A stretch of 45,581 nt of DNA from the NCBI GenBank assembly GCA_037447655.1, contig JBBHKE010001394.1:1-45581 (forward strand), written 5' to 3'. The translations under genes were made by a program, and so were the position numbers. Positions 1 to 10,449 of the stretch are shown here, one piece after another. Numbering within the stretch: position 1 is the first letter of the stretch; every line of letters starts with the position of its first letter. Below the pieces are notes generated by a model. The model was not told the origin of the DNA. It saw nothing but the letters and a program-made list of their open reading frames with translations, and did no database searches. The stretch is from Zygnema cylindricum. Lineage: Eukaryota > Streptophyta > Zygnematophyceae > Zygnematales > Zygnemataceae.

Positions 1-740
1 CCTAGCATTACGAGACGTGGCAAGAAACTGGCTGCCCACGCTCTCTGCAAGATGGTTCGTACTTCTGTCGACGTCTTTCGTGTGAATCAAGCTATGTTCG
101 AAAAGTGCGTACATTTCATACAGTATCGCAAATCAGGACACATGTCACAAAATACTTAAAGAAACATTTCCTGCGTACATTCTGTGCGGTAATTTCGTGC
201 GTCCACATGAAAGTTCCCAAAGCCCGGAATGGGAAGTTTGATTTTTTTCCGTAACATGTGCGTACCTGGAATGAATTTTTCTCACGTTTTGATTGGAATA
301 CACGGTTTTAAAGTGCGGAAAACATAAAGATGCGTAAGAATTACATATAGTGCTCCCAATGAAGGAGCGTCCACGTAGGCTTGCATTATTTGGTTCGGGC
401 ATGGGGTGTTACGATATGTGACGCACGCTGTACTGGCGTGTGAGAAACCGATTACCACGTGGTGTGCACGAACTGTACAGAAGTACACTTGCCAGATGCT
501 CTCATTTCTGCATTGTGGATTTGTGGACGCGGGGAGAAAGTGGATCCGAAGGTCGAGACATGCGCGGAACTTAAATTTCATGCCTCTCATCGTCATATTT
601 AGTACTGTACTTAATTATAATATTGATAACGGAGCGGTAACATGGCGTATGTCCAAGTACACCGCTTTCTTTATTAGAGTTGATAAAACTGACTCAATCG
701 TGAATTTTAGCCAAAATATCACGAAATAGTGTTACGGCAC
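1..740. other. Unassigned DNA, no supported gene
   Basis: No protein family is recognisable on either strand. The longest open frame (406-729, +) starts in ordinary sequence, has no codon or motif support and is probably chance. The stretch is rich in GTAC (ten copies by 660). A short block at 350-380 (AGTGCTCC...GAAGGAG...CCACGTAGGC) resembles 9018-9045, so part may be an unclassified repeat. Confidence 0.5.
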
Positions 741-943
741 TACACCGCGAATCGTTATTAGCGTTGTGAACTCTATATCGGCGCCCCAGAATTTTAACAT
801 TAATACCTTAAATAGAATAAACTACACTATTTAAAGTCGTGGACCATAATCTGCCACGTCTTCTGGCACTAAATTAGAATGAATGACGCTAATTTTTTCT
901 TTACACTAATAATTTCTAAACGCTAATAACGATTCGCGGTGTA
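741..943. mobile_element. TA-flanked MITE, copy 1 (CACCGCGAATCG family)
   Basis: A 203-bp element with inverted ends: TACACCGCGAATCGTTATTA at the left and its reverse complement at the right. The outermost TA on each side fits a TA target duplication, as in Tc1/mariner-like MITEs, although the TA could belong to the inverted repeat. There is no coding capacity. The interior contains GTGGACCATAATCTGCCACG, which recurs inverted in the neighbouring copy at 952-1151. Confidence 0.8.
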
Positions 944-951
944 TAGTACAG

Positions 952-1151
952 TACACCGCCAATCGCTAATAGAGTCAAGGATTAGCGTCAAAAAAAAAAT
1001 AGCGTTATTGAGCGTCTAATTTAGTTCCTGAGACGTGGCAGATTATGGTCCACGCACTTAAATAGCGTTATTAATTCTATTTCAGGTTTTGGGGTCAAAA
1101 TTTATGGGCACCGAATTAGCGTTATAAACTCTAATAGCGATTGGCGGTGTA
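952..1151. mobile_element. TA-flanked MITE, copy 2, inverted relative to copy 1
   Basis: A 200-bp element with ends TACACCGCCAATCGCTAATA and the reverse complement. It is eight bases from copy 1 and in the opposite orientation: its interior carries CGTGGCAGATTATGGTCCAC, the reverse complement of the copy 1 interior. It is followed at once by four GTACT-type units (1148-1166). Confidence 0.8.
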
Positions 1152-1166
1152 CTGTACTGTACTGTA
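1148..1166. repeat. Short (CTGTA)n run at MITE edge
   Basis: Four overlapping GTAC sites in a GTACT pentamer run directly abutting the right end of the MITE. Probably slippage-generated. Confidence 0.6.
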
Positions 1167-1180
1167 CATTACATTACTAA

Positions 1181-2126
1181 GGGCGTGTCCCCATGTGTTC
1201 AAGTAAGGGTTTTTTTCCGTCGTTTACACAGAAAATGGGACTCCCTACTTTAAAAAATAACGCCGTACGAAAAATGGGCAAAAACTCAAATACATTTTGC
1301 GTCATCTTGGAACTTGAAAGGTACGGCGATTTGGCAACATTATCATCGCGGCCCACTTTCAGCTCATCTTCACAATTGCATTGAAATCAAATCGCGACCT
1401 GATTTTAATCAAAATACTACCCTATTGACGAATAGAAAGCCCGGGTTGCACGCGTGAAAAGTTTTCAATTTTTTTTGCACGAAGGAAAGTACACGCTATT
1501 TTTTTCATTGCTCGTCACGAACATGCACATAAGAAAATGACAAACATGTACGGAAAAAAACTTGCAGGGGTCTCGGACCTCCACTTTCCTTCATGGGTCC
1601 TTTGCAAAAGTTTACGTCGTCCTCGTCTCTCTTCCTCTTTCTCACTCGATCAATCTTATTTCTTTCTCCCCTAGATGAAATGCGGCAATGATGGTTTCAA
1701 ATGAAATATATATTTTTTTATCTTTTTTTTTAATATCTTTGGTCGTAGTTTGACGGCATATCGAATGATACAAAATAAATAAAAGAAATCGGAAGCCATG
1801 GCGGAAAGTTTACGTACTAATGACGTCACAGCGTGGCGTGACTTCGCAATGTCAAAACCCTAAACATCTAGGATGTCAGAAAAACCTCGACGTCTACAAC
1901 CGTCACCGTTTTTTCATACGTCACTTATTTTAGGAAGTTTCGCAGTAGTCTACATTTCGTTTCGTAGTCTGTCGCACATTTTGTAGACGTTTACGATTGT
2001 CACAAATTTGAAGTAATGGAAGCGCAGGTAATGAATGACATAGGAACACTTTGAAAAGTACACCGTAAAATCAGCGTTAGAATCCAAAATAATGTTTACA
2101 AATACCGGTTACATGGGAACACGCCC
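1181..2126. mobile_element. PIF/Harbinger (Tourist-like) non-autonomous element, type A
   Basis: A 946-bp element whose ends are GGGCGTGTCCCCATGTG at the left and CATGGGAACACGCCC at the right. The flanks are TAA and TTA, so the 3-bp TWA duplication is slightly decayed. The GGGCNTGT start and TWA target are characteristic of PIF/Harbinger. There is no transposase frame. The interior carries several TGTAGACG / CGTCTACA and TGTGACG-type motifs (1890-2010), which recur in the 39-42 kb copies and may be subterminal transposase sites. The left 190 bp recurs inverted at 8744-8922. Confidence 0.8.
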
Positions 2127-3049
2127 TTAGAGATGAAAACCCGTACTTCGAACAATATAAACTCAAAGCACTAAAAACCTGAAACTGCTACATGATCTAA
2201 CATAACACACTACACTAGCACAAAAAGCTTGTCCATACCCTAAAAACAAATCAAAAGATGGGCCCTTGCACCAGAGACTATGTCGAAATTAGGAATATCA
2301 TCTATATGCATCAGGTGGTACAATGTTCCACGACCATCCTTCACCACTGTTCGCAATCATATAAAGGGTATAACTTGGGCACGTTGAAGGTGACGGAGAT
2401 ACGTTGGCTGTAAAAAGTCGACATGAGAGGTGTGGAAGGTTGTCAAGTAACTTAAATAATCATTGAGCACAATCACGTAAGGAGTTGTAAAAATACAAGT
2501 CCAAGGTCTAGTCCCATTTGAGGACCCTACATCTCCAAACACGACACCCCTAAGCAACGTACAAACATGATGTTGTTCGGTTTATGAGAACCATCTCTAT
2601 AATTGTTATTTCCGTTTCATGCAAAAAAGTGAGATACGATCGCGAACACCCCTAAACTAATAACATGACGAGAGTATAACCACTACATCTTCAACCATAT
2701 TGTGTGTTGTTTTTTGCTTCAACCATGCGAGAAATGAAGCAACTAGACGCCCTACTCATCCATAGGTCGATCGCAAACTATTGGGGATTCCCTGTAGCGA
2801 AAGGTGCCACAAGCAAAGGCGTAACGAATTGTTCAAACATGAGAACAAAATGAATTTCACTTTATGTGGTTTCCCTAGTAATGCATGACTAGTACGAGAG
2901 CTTGGTTTCGACTGATATCCCCACCAACATAAAAACGTAAAATAATCATTTGAATGTCATGAGCCCTAGATTAAACCATTCTATACGATTAAACCATTTT
3001 TTTGTGGTTTGTTGCACCGCCTATTTAGATACGCAGTTTTTTTTATGGT
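2127..3049. other. Unassigned, probably decayed coding repeat (minus strand)
   Basis: No family is recognised. The minus strand shows scattered protein-like stretches broken by stops and frame changes. The longest is 2357-2557, about 66 residues containing RPWTCIFTTPYVIVLNDYL. This suggests an old transposon-encoded protein rather than intergenic DNA. The segment replaces the missing downstream part of the element I 3' LTR, so a rearrangement junction lies near 3050. Confidence 0.3.
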
Positions 3050-3345
3050 AACACTAGCTAAAGACTTAACGGTTAATGCTATCGGCTACCGACAGCTTGC
3101 CGTCCTGTAGGTTCCAGGATCAAATCCGATGGCCGGCATATATATTTTTAGTAAATAAATCCCTAACTAATATATATTTCCCGTATACCTCTGGATAGCC
3201 TTGGTAGCCATGGCTCTAGCTCCCTTTCCAAACTCTCAGTGACTGCGACAAGTTTGAGAGTTGGAGAGAGAGGTTGACTGCCTCGACTTCTTTCTATATT
3301 TCTATTTAGACCTAGAAAATACTTTAAAAACCATTAATTTCTACA
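3050..3345 (-). repeat. Partial 3' LTR of element I
   Basis: Matches the upstream end of the 5' LTR (8440-8743) base for base over long runs, then homology stops abruptly near 3050. About 750 bp of the expected LTR (its TATA region and R/U5) is missing. The antisense tRNA-like module is retained. Confidence 0.85.
3053..3149 (+). other. tRNA-like module (A-box, B-box, T-run) antisense in LTR
   Basis: An A-box-like ACTTAACGGTTAATGC is followed by a B-box-like GGATCAAATCC (3117-3127) and TTTTT at 3145-3149. Order and spacing match an RNA polymerase III type 2 unit. No complete cloverleaf is evident, so it is not called a tRNA gene. Confidence 0.5.
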
Positions 3346-3353
3346 CTCCCCTT
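3346..3353 (-). promoter_or_regulatory. Polypurine tract of element I
   Basis: Reads AAGGGGAG on the minus strand directly before the LTR start TGTAGAAA. This is the expected second-strand primer site of a copia element. Confidence 0.8.
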
Positions 3354-3358
3354 ATTTT

Positions 3359-5155
3359 CTAGTCAATCTTTAATTTCAGACCACACTTCTCCCTGCAGAA
3401 AATTAGCTTAAGGGAAGGCACAGGTTTGGTCATCATATCTGCTACCATCTCACTATCTGGTCGATACTCTAAACTGATTATTTTGTTTTCTACTTTCTCT
3501 CTAACAAAGTTGAGTCTGATGTCCATGTGTTTGGCTTTAAAATGATGTTTAGGATTGGCAGAAATAGCGATTGCTGTCTGATTATCACAAAAAAAATTCT
3601 GCACACCACTTTTAAGGTGACCAAGCTCACCAAGCAAAGACTTGATCCACATCAATTCTTTTACAGCAGAGCAAGAGGCCATATACTCAGCCTCCATGGT
3701 GGACTGAGCAATAACTTTTTGTTGTTTGCTACTCCAACAGAAAGCCCCATTACCCACATATAATACATATCCAGAAGTGCATCTCCTCATCGGAGCATCA
3801 CCATAACTGGCATCACTCCAAGTAGTGATGTCAGTATTCTCCCCACCCAAATGCAACCATAGATCCCTAGTTCCTATCAAGTATCTAAAGACTCTCTTAG
3901 CTGCCTGCCAATCCCTCTTAGTGGGAGCATTTAGACTTCTACTTAGCACTCTTACAACTGCAGCTAAATCCGGCCGGGTACAATTCATAAAATAGATTAG
4001 ACTTCCCACTACTTGCCTGTAAGGAATAGTCTGCATGAACTTCTGTTCTTTAGGAGATAATTCCTCGTCCAAGACTATGACTCCTTCTTCCTCACTCCCC
4101 TCACTTCCCTTCTTCAACTCCATTGGAGTTGTACAACTATTAGCTTTATCCATCTGAAATTTTTCAAGCATGTTCCCTATTGCTTCTTTTTGAGTCAATC
4201 TTATAATCTTTTTTTTTCGGTCTCTCTCTACTTGAATTCCCAAAATATATCTTGCTTCCCCAATATCCTTCATTACAAATCTCCCCTTAAGATCGGTTTT
4301 CAGTTTATTAATTTTTTCCATTGATTTACTTAAAACAAGCAAATCATCAACAAAGATTGCAATAAATATAAAACCTTCATCATCTTCGAAAACAGATATT
4401 GAGTGATCTGAGCTGATCCGGATGTATCCCAGACCGGTAAGAAACTCATGAAGCTTCTTATTCCACTGTCGAGGCGCCTGTTTCAAACCATAAAGAGATT
4501 TAATCAGCCGGCATACCTTACTCTCCTATCCTTCCTCCACAAACCCTTCGGGTTGTCGCATGAAGATCTCCTCTTCCAATTCTCCATGCAAAAAGGTTGT
4601 CTTGATGTCCATCTGGTGCACTTCCATGTCTTCCGCTGCTGCCAGGCTGAGAAGTATGCGGACGGAGGGAAATCTGACCACCGGGGCAAAGGTTTCCTCG
4701 TAGTCAATTCCCTCCTTTTGTGTAAATCCCTTTGCCACTAATCAGGCCTTGTAGCGCTCGATTGTGTTATCTAGGTTCAGTCTTAATTTGAAAACCCACT
4801 TACAACCGATTGGTTTTTGGTTAGGCGGACAATCCAGCAGCTCCCAAGTATCGGCTGCCATAATTGAGGCCATCTCCTCATTGATGGTTGTCTTCCACCG
4901 GTTTCTTTCTGGACAAGTCATCGCCTCTCCATAAGTTTGAGGTTCATCTTGATGAGATAGTTTAGTTACCTTGTTATTAGCCTGTTTTTCTTGCAATCTT
5001 TTGCTACTTCTCCTTCCCCCCTCAAAATCTGAGGCCGGAATAGATTGTTCTCGTGGATTCTTTCGAACAAACTCAACTTCTCCCCTATCCCTTGATTCCG
5101 AATCAATTTCCACCACGTCTTCCGCTTCGGGTAGAGTTGTCACTGGAGTTTCCAC
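3359..5155 (-). pseudogene. Copia RT-RNase H (element I), two in-frame stops
   Basis: One reading frame throughout. From the 5' side it has the linker and RT start (WELLDCPPNQKPIGCKWVFK), the RT core (GFTQKEGIDYEETFAPVVRF, then QMDIKTTFLHGELEEEIFM), the catalytic box FVDDLLVL, and RNase H (WSDASYGD, STMEAEYMAS, FCDNQTA), ending near GLKLKID just before the polypurine tract. Two stops break it: TGA at 4742-4744, at an Arg codon that is CGG in the paralogue at 20030, and TAG at 4526-4528. Catalytic residues of RT and RNase H are otherwise present, so this is the best preserved RT-RNase H of family 1 here. It would act in cytoplasmic virus-like particles. Confidence 0.9.
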
Positions 5156-5395
5156 AGCCGAGTCCTTTTCGGTCTAATTTGTACCTGCAAGAATGTCATC
5201 TTCTCTAAAACCTGGATAGTTAGGAAGCTCAAAGTCATCGGAATTTTCTGACTCAAATATGATTTTTAGTGACTTTGTATACTTGAAGGGATCCATAGAC
5301 TTTCCTTCATCCATAACTACTAGATGCTTTACTAAGATTATATCTTCCCTTTTTAGATCGTAAACTCTATATCCTTTAACATCCTTATCATATCC

Positions 5396-6207
5396 TCATA
5401 AGTATCCAGGTTTTCCTTTAGAATCTAGCTTCCAATTGGATCGATCTGTATCTAGACTGAAAACTTGACTGTCGAAAACCTTTAAGTGAGATATGTCTGG
5501 TTTCCGGCCTGTCCCTCTCTCATAAGGTGTTTGATCTTTTATAGCTGAAATAAGAACTCTATTTTTGAGGTAATTAGCACAGTTCATTGACTCTGCCCAC
5601 AACCTTTTTCCTATCTCTTTATCTGACAACATACTTCTAGCACTATTACTTAGTGTTCTATTTAACCTTTCAGCTACCCCATTCTGGTTCGGGTTTTTTG
5701 GAACTATCTTTTGGTCTTTGACTCCATCTTCCCTCAGAAAATCCTCAAACTGGTTAGAAGTATACTCCCCACCATTCTCACTCCTTACTCTCTTGATTGG
5801 AGTTTCAAGGAGTTTTTCACTCCATGCTTTATATTGTCTAAAGCAATATTGAGCTTCTGACTTATTTTTCAAAAAATACACCCGGGAATACCAAGATCAA
5901 TCATCAGTGATAGTCATCATAAATCTTTTCCCCCCGGTGAGGGCACTTTAGCCGGTTCCCAAATATTTGTGTGTACTAGATCTATAATTTTTTCTCCCTT
6001 ATAGGTGGTTGTTTTAGGAAAGGGTAATCTGTGTGTTTTAACTTGAGTACATCCACTACAATCACTTATATTATCACTCTCACTGAACTTAATCCCTTCC
6101 ACCACTCCCGTTTTTTTCATCTCTCTTAACTTATCTAGATTCACCTGCCCAAGCCTCTTATGCCACATCATAATATCATGAACACCAGCATAATAAAGTT
6201 TCTTCAT
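5396..6207 (-). pseudogene. Copia integrase (element I), catalytic residues changed
   Basis: The GAG-pre-integrase zinc-binding region is visible (WHKRLGQVN, then CSGCTQVK), followed by the core domain in a different frame. The first catalytic Asp position reads TNIWEP (Asp to Asn) and the second reads RSENGGEY (Asp to Glu). The Glu region NGVAERLNRTL is kept. A stop and frameshift lie near 5882-5917. The substitutions argue against integration activity. 5396-5881 is in the same frame as the downstream RT, consistent with one ancestral polyprotein. Confidence 0.85.
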
Positions 6208-6216
6208 TTCATTACT

Positions 6217-6590
6217 TTAAACCAGCCTACACATCCCATGGCTACCTTTCTCAGCAATGAAATAGACATCCTCCTCAAAACTGGCAGTAAAGACCCCTTC
6301 CCTAGTGCTAGTAAAAAAACCCTTATCATCTAATACAGATGTAGAGATGAGGTTTTTGTTCAGCTCCGGTATAAACAATACATCGGAGAATGTTACTATG
6401 GATGTCTTTCCTTTTACTAACACTTTCAAGTCTATCGATCCTACAAGAGTAGTGGTGATTATCCTCCCATCTCGTACTCTATCTCTACGGTGGGAATCTT
6501 TCTTATTTTAGTGAACAGGTGCCCATCCTTACACATGTGCATGGAGGCACCTGAATGTACAATCGAGCATGCTTCACTTTTCAATCCAAC
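6217..6590 (-). pseudogene. Copia aspartic protease region (element I), active site lost
   Basis: The minus strand reads IVHSGASMHM where copia proteases have the catalytic D-S-G-A/S motif, so the Asp is replaced by His. It is followed by DVLFIPELNKNLIS, the conserved segment between protease and integrase. Frame breaks separate it from gag and from the integrase. The change should abolish self-processing of the polyprotein. Confidence 0.75.
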
Positions 6591-6749
6591 GTAAGCACAT
6601 TTCTACCTTCGTGGAATTTCGACCTCGTTTTTTGCCTCCAACTCCTTATCTAAAAGGAGCTCATCGTCCTCGCCCTCGGATTCCGCCTCATGTATTTGTG
6701 TCACAAGGGCCTTTTTCTTTCCTCTCGGGGTACCACCGGTCTGCCCCTC

Positions 6750-7615
6750 CTATAACCGAAGCTCGGTTAGTTTAGTGCACTCTGCCATATAGTGCCCAGG
6801 TTTCTTACAAAAATGACATAAACCTTTGGGATCCCTTGGTTCGAACTCGTCGGTCTGATTTTTCTGCTCCCTCCCCCCATAGTTTCCGACCGGTTTCCGA
6901 GAATCCTTGATCCTCCAATCGGTCGCAGTAGCCAAGGCTTGGCCACTCTTTCCTCCCCTTTGGATCTCAATCGTATTCTTCCGAACAAGATTCATCCCTA
7001 CCACTGAGTTCCATATCTATCTTGAGTCCGGCAAGTCCTGCACACGGTTGACTATGTTCTCGAACTCATCAGGTAACTTCGTCAGTAAACAGTTAACCTT
7101 TTCTTTTTCACTAAAATCTTTTCCCTCACTCTCTAGCTCCATGAAGAGTGTAGCAAGCTCATTGCAAAAAATCCAACATCTTCCCCCCTTTGTATACATA
7201 CTTCTTAACTTTCTGATCAGCCAACTGTTGCTGCTGAATTGTACCACTTCGGTACATCTCTATGAGAGCCATCCAAAGATCGGATGCCCTTTCTACCTGC
7301 AAATGAGGACATGCAAGTCCTTGAGTGAGATAGCGTAGGATGAAGTGATTTGCCGCCATATTGTTAAAGTCCCAGGTTTCAGTATCATTCTCCTTGTTCC
7401 TCGGAATTGGTGACATGAATGCGGAACCAGTTGCTATTGGTGTGGTCGTCTCCTTCTCCTTTCCTTTGTCCACCACCTCTCCTTCCTTTGTTTCCCCCTG
7501 TTGAAGGTGGATCCTCTTTCCTAGTGAATCTGCTTCCTAAAACCCTGGAGGGATTCGAAGACTTGATGGACCCCCCAACCTTCCACTCACTATCCCCCAA
7601 AACCTTTTTTCGCAT
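6750..7615 (-). pseudogene. Copia gag (element I), frameshifted
   Basis: Three overlapping minus-strand frames together cover a copia-type gag. An N-terminal segment begins at ATG 7615, followed by TWDFNNMAANHFILRYL, a Q-rich helix region and LLTKLPDEFENIVNRV (typical of UBN2/copia gag), and a CCHC zinc knuckle CHFCKKPGHYMAEC near 6775-6825. At least two frameshifts separate the pieces. Gag would package the element RNA; this copy cannot make one continuous product. Confidence 0.8.
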
Positions 7616-8004
7616 AGAGCTCCTATCATCATACTTTCCAAGTATATGAAGCCAGTTCCATTAAATATTGGTACCCTAGAGGGTTGGCCCAAAACGTGAA
7701 ACTGTGAGACCTCCAAAAGTCCTCAGAGTGGACAGCTTCCAAGAAGCCTCTAGGATAACCCTGACCCTTTTGTGTTTCAGCAAGAACAGCTACCACCCTG
7801 GTAGACAATAACTCTGACCACGTTCACCCTTTTAAAGGCAAGACTCCCTTGAGTCGATAGCAAAAAGAATCTTGGAATTTGCTCACCTAAGCAGTAAGTT
7901 ATGGAGGGTCAAAGTTGACCTCTTGTACAGAAGCTCTTTGGGAGAGAGGATCCTATCTCCTAATTTTTCTAAGTCCTGTCTCTCTCACAGAGTCTATCTA
8001 CTAA

Positions 8005-8091
8005 TGTACAGAGCCAATCATATTCCACTTTTGTACACAAAAGTACAGCTGCCGATGTACTTTTTGTACGGACATTGTACGACATGGCCTA
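8005..8091. promoter_or_regulatory. GTAC cluster in U3 of element I LTR
   Basis: Six GTAC tetramers in about 85 bp plus AGCCAAT. GTAC is the core bound by SBP/SPL (SQUAMOSA-promoter-binding-like, including copper-response) factors in green plants. Binding here is inference. Equivalent clusters occur at 12118-12180, 16713-16790, 22059-22100 and 25033-25090. Confidence 0.4.
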
Positions 8092-8443
8092 AAGGTCGAC
8101 ACATGTCATATCCGGATTCGGTGCCGTAATCTCCGGAGATACCCCGATCCAATGTAATTTCTCCACGTGTCATCCGATGTTGCGATTACCACAAACCGCC
8201 GAAATTCTCTTCCGCGATCTCGGTGTTCATTTCGGCCGTCCAATTAAATTTACATTTAATCGTAACCGTAATAAATACATGCGCGGTATTCGTTTCGCTA
8301 AAGAAACAAATGCGCGGTATTGGTTTCTTTATCCATACCACAATCCGTACTTTACATTATTGATTCTATGTATCCCGCAAATAGTATCAGTTAAATGAAT
8401 TATCATACTTGTCAATGTATAACTAACAATCAAACCATAACAC

Positions 8444-8538
8444 TAGCTAAAGACTTAACGGTTAAGGCTACCTGCTACCGGCAGCTTGCCGTCCGGTAGG
8501 TTCCAGGATCGAATCCGGTGGCCGGCACATATCTTTTT
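8444..8538 (+). other. tRNA-like module antisense in LTR (best minus-LTR copy)
   Basis: An A-box-like TAGCTAAAGACTTAACGGTT (8444-8468 in full, ending AAGGC) is followed by a B-box GGATCGAATCC at 8506-8516, one mismatch from GGTTCGAATCC, and TTTTT at 8534-8538. The predicted unit is about 95 nt and antisense to the LTR. The T-arm pairing is imperfect. Confidence 0.55.
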
Positions 8539-8743
8539 AGTAAATTAATCCCTAACTAATATATATTTCCCGTATACCTCTGGATAGCCTAGGTAGCCAT
8601 GGCTCTAGCTCCCTCTCCGAACTCTCAATGAGTGCGACAAGTTTGAGAGTTGGAGAGAGAAGTTAGAGTTAGACTGCCTCAGCTTCTTTCTATATTTCTA
8701 TTTAGTCCTAGAAAATACTTTTAACGGACCATTAATTTCTACA

Positions 8744-8922
8744 AAAGTGGGCCGCGATGATAATGCTGCCAAATCGCGGCACCTTTCAAGTTCCAAGATG
8801 ACGCAAAATGTATTTGAGTTTTTGCCCATTTTTCGTACGGCGCAATATTTTCAAGTTGGAAGTCCCGTTTTCTAAGTAAACGACGGAAATAAACCCCTAC
8901 TTGAACACATAGGAACACGCCC
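8744..8922. mobile_element. PIF/Harbinger-like fragment, type A, cut by element I
   Basis: The reverse complement closely matches 1181-1363, ending at the terminus AGGAACACGCCC with flank TAA (8923-8925). Its inner end coincides exactly with the LTR terminus at 8743, marking the target site of element I. Confidence 0.85.
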
Positions 8923-9514
8923 TAAATAAGTATTATTAATTTTAATTTTGCATTAGCATTAACAAATCCTTAAAGCTAATAGCCACGAGAGGTTCACTGT
9001 AGTGTATGTAGTACACAGTGCTCCTAAAGAAGGAGGCCTACGTGACATCAAATGTCCAATTGTCAAACGCAAATATTCAATTTTGTTCAGGGCAGATTTT
9101 CGTTAGCAAAAAAGTAGGGTTGTTTACTGATTGTCGTACAGTTACGTATAAGTCCGTACCACTTTTTAAAAAAAACAGGAAAAACATCTTTACGGAAGAA
9201 TCTATAGGGTTGTAGGCTCAAAAACTGACCGTCGGATGCAATATACATTTTATTTGAGACGCCACGTCACCAACCCTACAGTGTGTGGCGACCGTCCATA
9301 GTGAGGACACTTTGCACACACAACGTGTAAAAATGGGCCGCGTGGAAAAGGAGAAAAATATCCACGTTGAGCGCGCGCTTATGTGCGTACACGTCGCATG
9401 GGCCATGTGCCCTCCGCCAGGTTGGATGCAAATCCGCCGAAATTATCCCATCACGCTCCCACCATCAAAGTTTGCCGCCGCCTTTTTGTCGTTGCATTTT
9501 GAAATTTTGGATAG
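8923..9514. other. Unassigned DNA
   Basis: No gene or family recognised. 9000-9050 shares a short block with 350-380, and AGTAGGGTTGTTTACTG (9112) resembles AGTGGGGTTGTTTACTG at 36653. Open frames of 60-87 codons on both strands overlap each other and have no protein support. Confidence 0.4.
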
Positions 9515-10039
9515 CACACCGCGAATCGTAATTAGAGTAGAGAAATAATTAGAGTAAAAAAATGAGAAAAAATAATTATAGTTATTAATTATAATTTGTG
9601 TAATCAATTTTTTTCATAATAAAAATTCTACTCTAATTTATCGATAACTCTAATTTGGGTTTCTTTCCGTACCAATTATCCGCGTTGATGTTTTTACTGT
9701 AAATTAAGTGAACGTACAGAATCTGAAAAATACGTATGTTTCACGTCATTATGACGTTTGCACTACGCGGTTTGTGAAAACGCAGTTATGTTATAACGAC
9801 CTGTATTAAATATTTTTTTCTACTTTTTTAGTTAATTAAGTACAATTTGCACGGTCAGACACCGACCGTACGCCACACTATTTAAAATGACACTATATTA
9901 GAGTTGTTAACGCTGATTCAAAAAGTACCTTAAATATGTAAAGAATAATTTAGAGTTATGTACTCTATTAAGGGTGATAGAGTATAAATTTGGGGCGACA
10001 TAATAAGCGTAAATAACGCTAATTATGATTCGCGGTGTA
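9515..10039. mobile_element. TA-type MITE, copy 3 (long variant)
   Basis: Ends CACACCGCGAATCGTAATTA and TAATTATGATTCGCGGTGTA, inverted, 525 bp apart, about 2.5 times the size of the other copies. The first base of the TA is mutated. The interior is AT-rich with TTAGAG/CTCTAAT blocks and no coding capacity. It may contain a further insertion that I cannot delimit. Confidence 0.65.
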
Positions 10040-10114
10040 TATTATAATGCCCTCTGTACGAGTCATTAAATACCTCCGCTGCTACAGATATTGCATTCAG
10101 ACTTTGCATTCGAA

Positions 10115-10124
10115 NNNNNNNNNN
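10115..10124. other. Assembly gap (10 N)
   Basis: Ten N. The gap size is probably nominal. Confidence 0.95.
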
Positions 10125-10449
10125 TATCACAAACTATTAATATATTTGTAAAGATGGGACTGTTTAAGTAAATTACCTTTAATAAATGTTCTATGTATCC
10201 AAGCTAAGACATTTTCATGCCTAATTCCATGTCTGTTTTTTGATCATGGCGCGTAAACAAAGCTATCGTTTTGTTTGTGGCGCGTCCATAAATAATGCCG
10301 AAGCTAAATTTAGACGTAAGTTAACCTGTTGGCCTTACTTACGGCTCTAACGCCTTCTCCTATTGTTGTCAAAAACCAGTAGTGGTGTAGCCTACTGTTC
10401 ACCGTCTTACTGTAAGCTAGCGCTGTAGAGGCTCCTAATTTCCTCGTTA
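10125..10449. other. Unassigned DNA after gap
   Basis: No recognisable gene, terminal repeat or tandem structure. Confidence 0.4.

Larger units (their letters stand above)
3050..8743 (-). mobile_element. Ty1/copia retrotransposon, element I (family 1), decayed
   Basis: A minus-strand element in copia order: 5' LTR (7695-8743), gag, protease, integrase, RT, RNase H, polypurine tract, truncated 3' LTR (3050-3345). Both LTRs begin TGTAGAAATTAATGG on the minus strand. All genes are damaged. The 5' LTR abuts AAAGTGGGCC, which matches an internal position of the PIF-like element seen whole at 1181-2126, so element I inserted into a second PIF copy. The outer duplication cannot be tested because the 3' LTR is truncated. 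Confidence 0.9.
7695..8743 (-). repeat. 5' LTR of element I (family 1)
   Basis: About 1049 bp, from TGTAGAAATTAATGG (at 8743, minus) to a terminus aligned with the TGCAATTTTGTG ends of the other family-1 LTRs. U3 has six GTAC sites in about 85 bp (8005-8091) near an AGCCAAT box, and an antisense tRNA-like module at 8444-8538. The TATA position is degenerate compared with 12256 and 16867. Confidence 0.85.

Noticed and set aside
406-729. 107-codon plus-strand ORF as a gene
   Set aside because: No recognisable motif, competing antisense frames, and repeat-rich surroundings.
8444-8538. A genuine tRNA gene
   Set aside because: A-box, B-box and T-run are present, but acceptor and anticodon stems do not pair convincingly and the unit is repeated within LTRs, so it is described only as tRNA-like.
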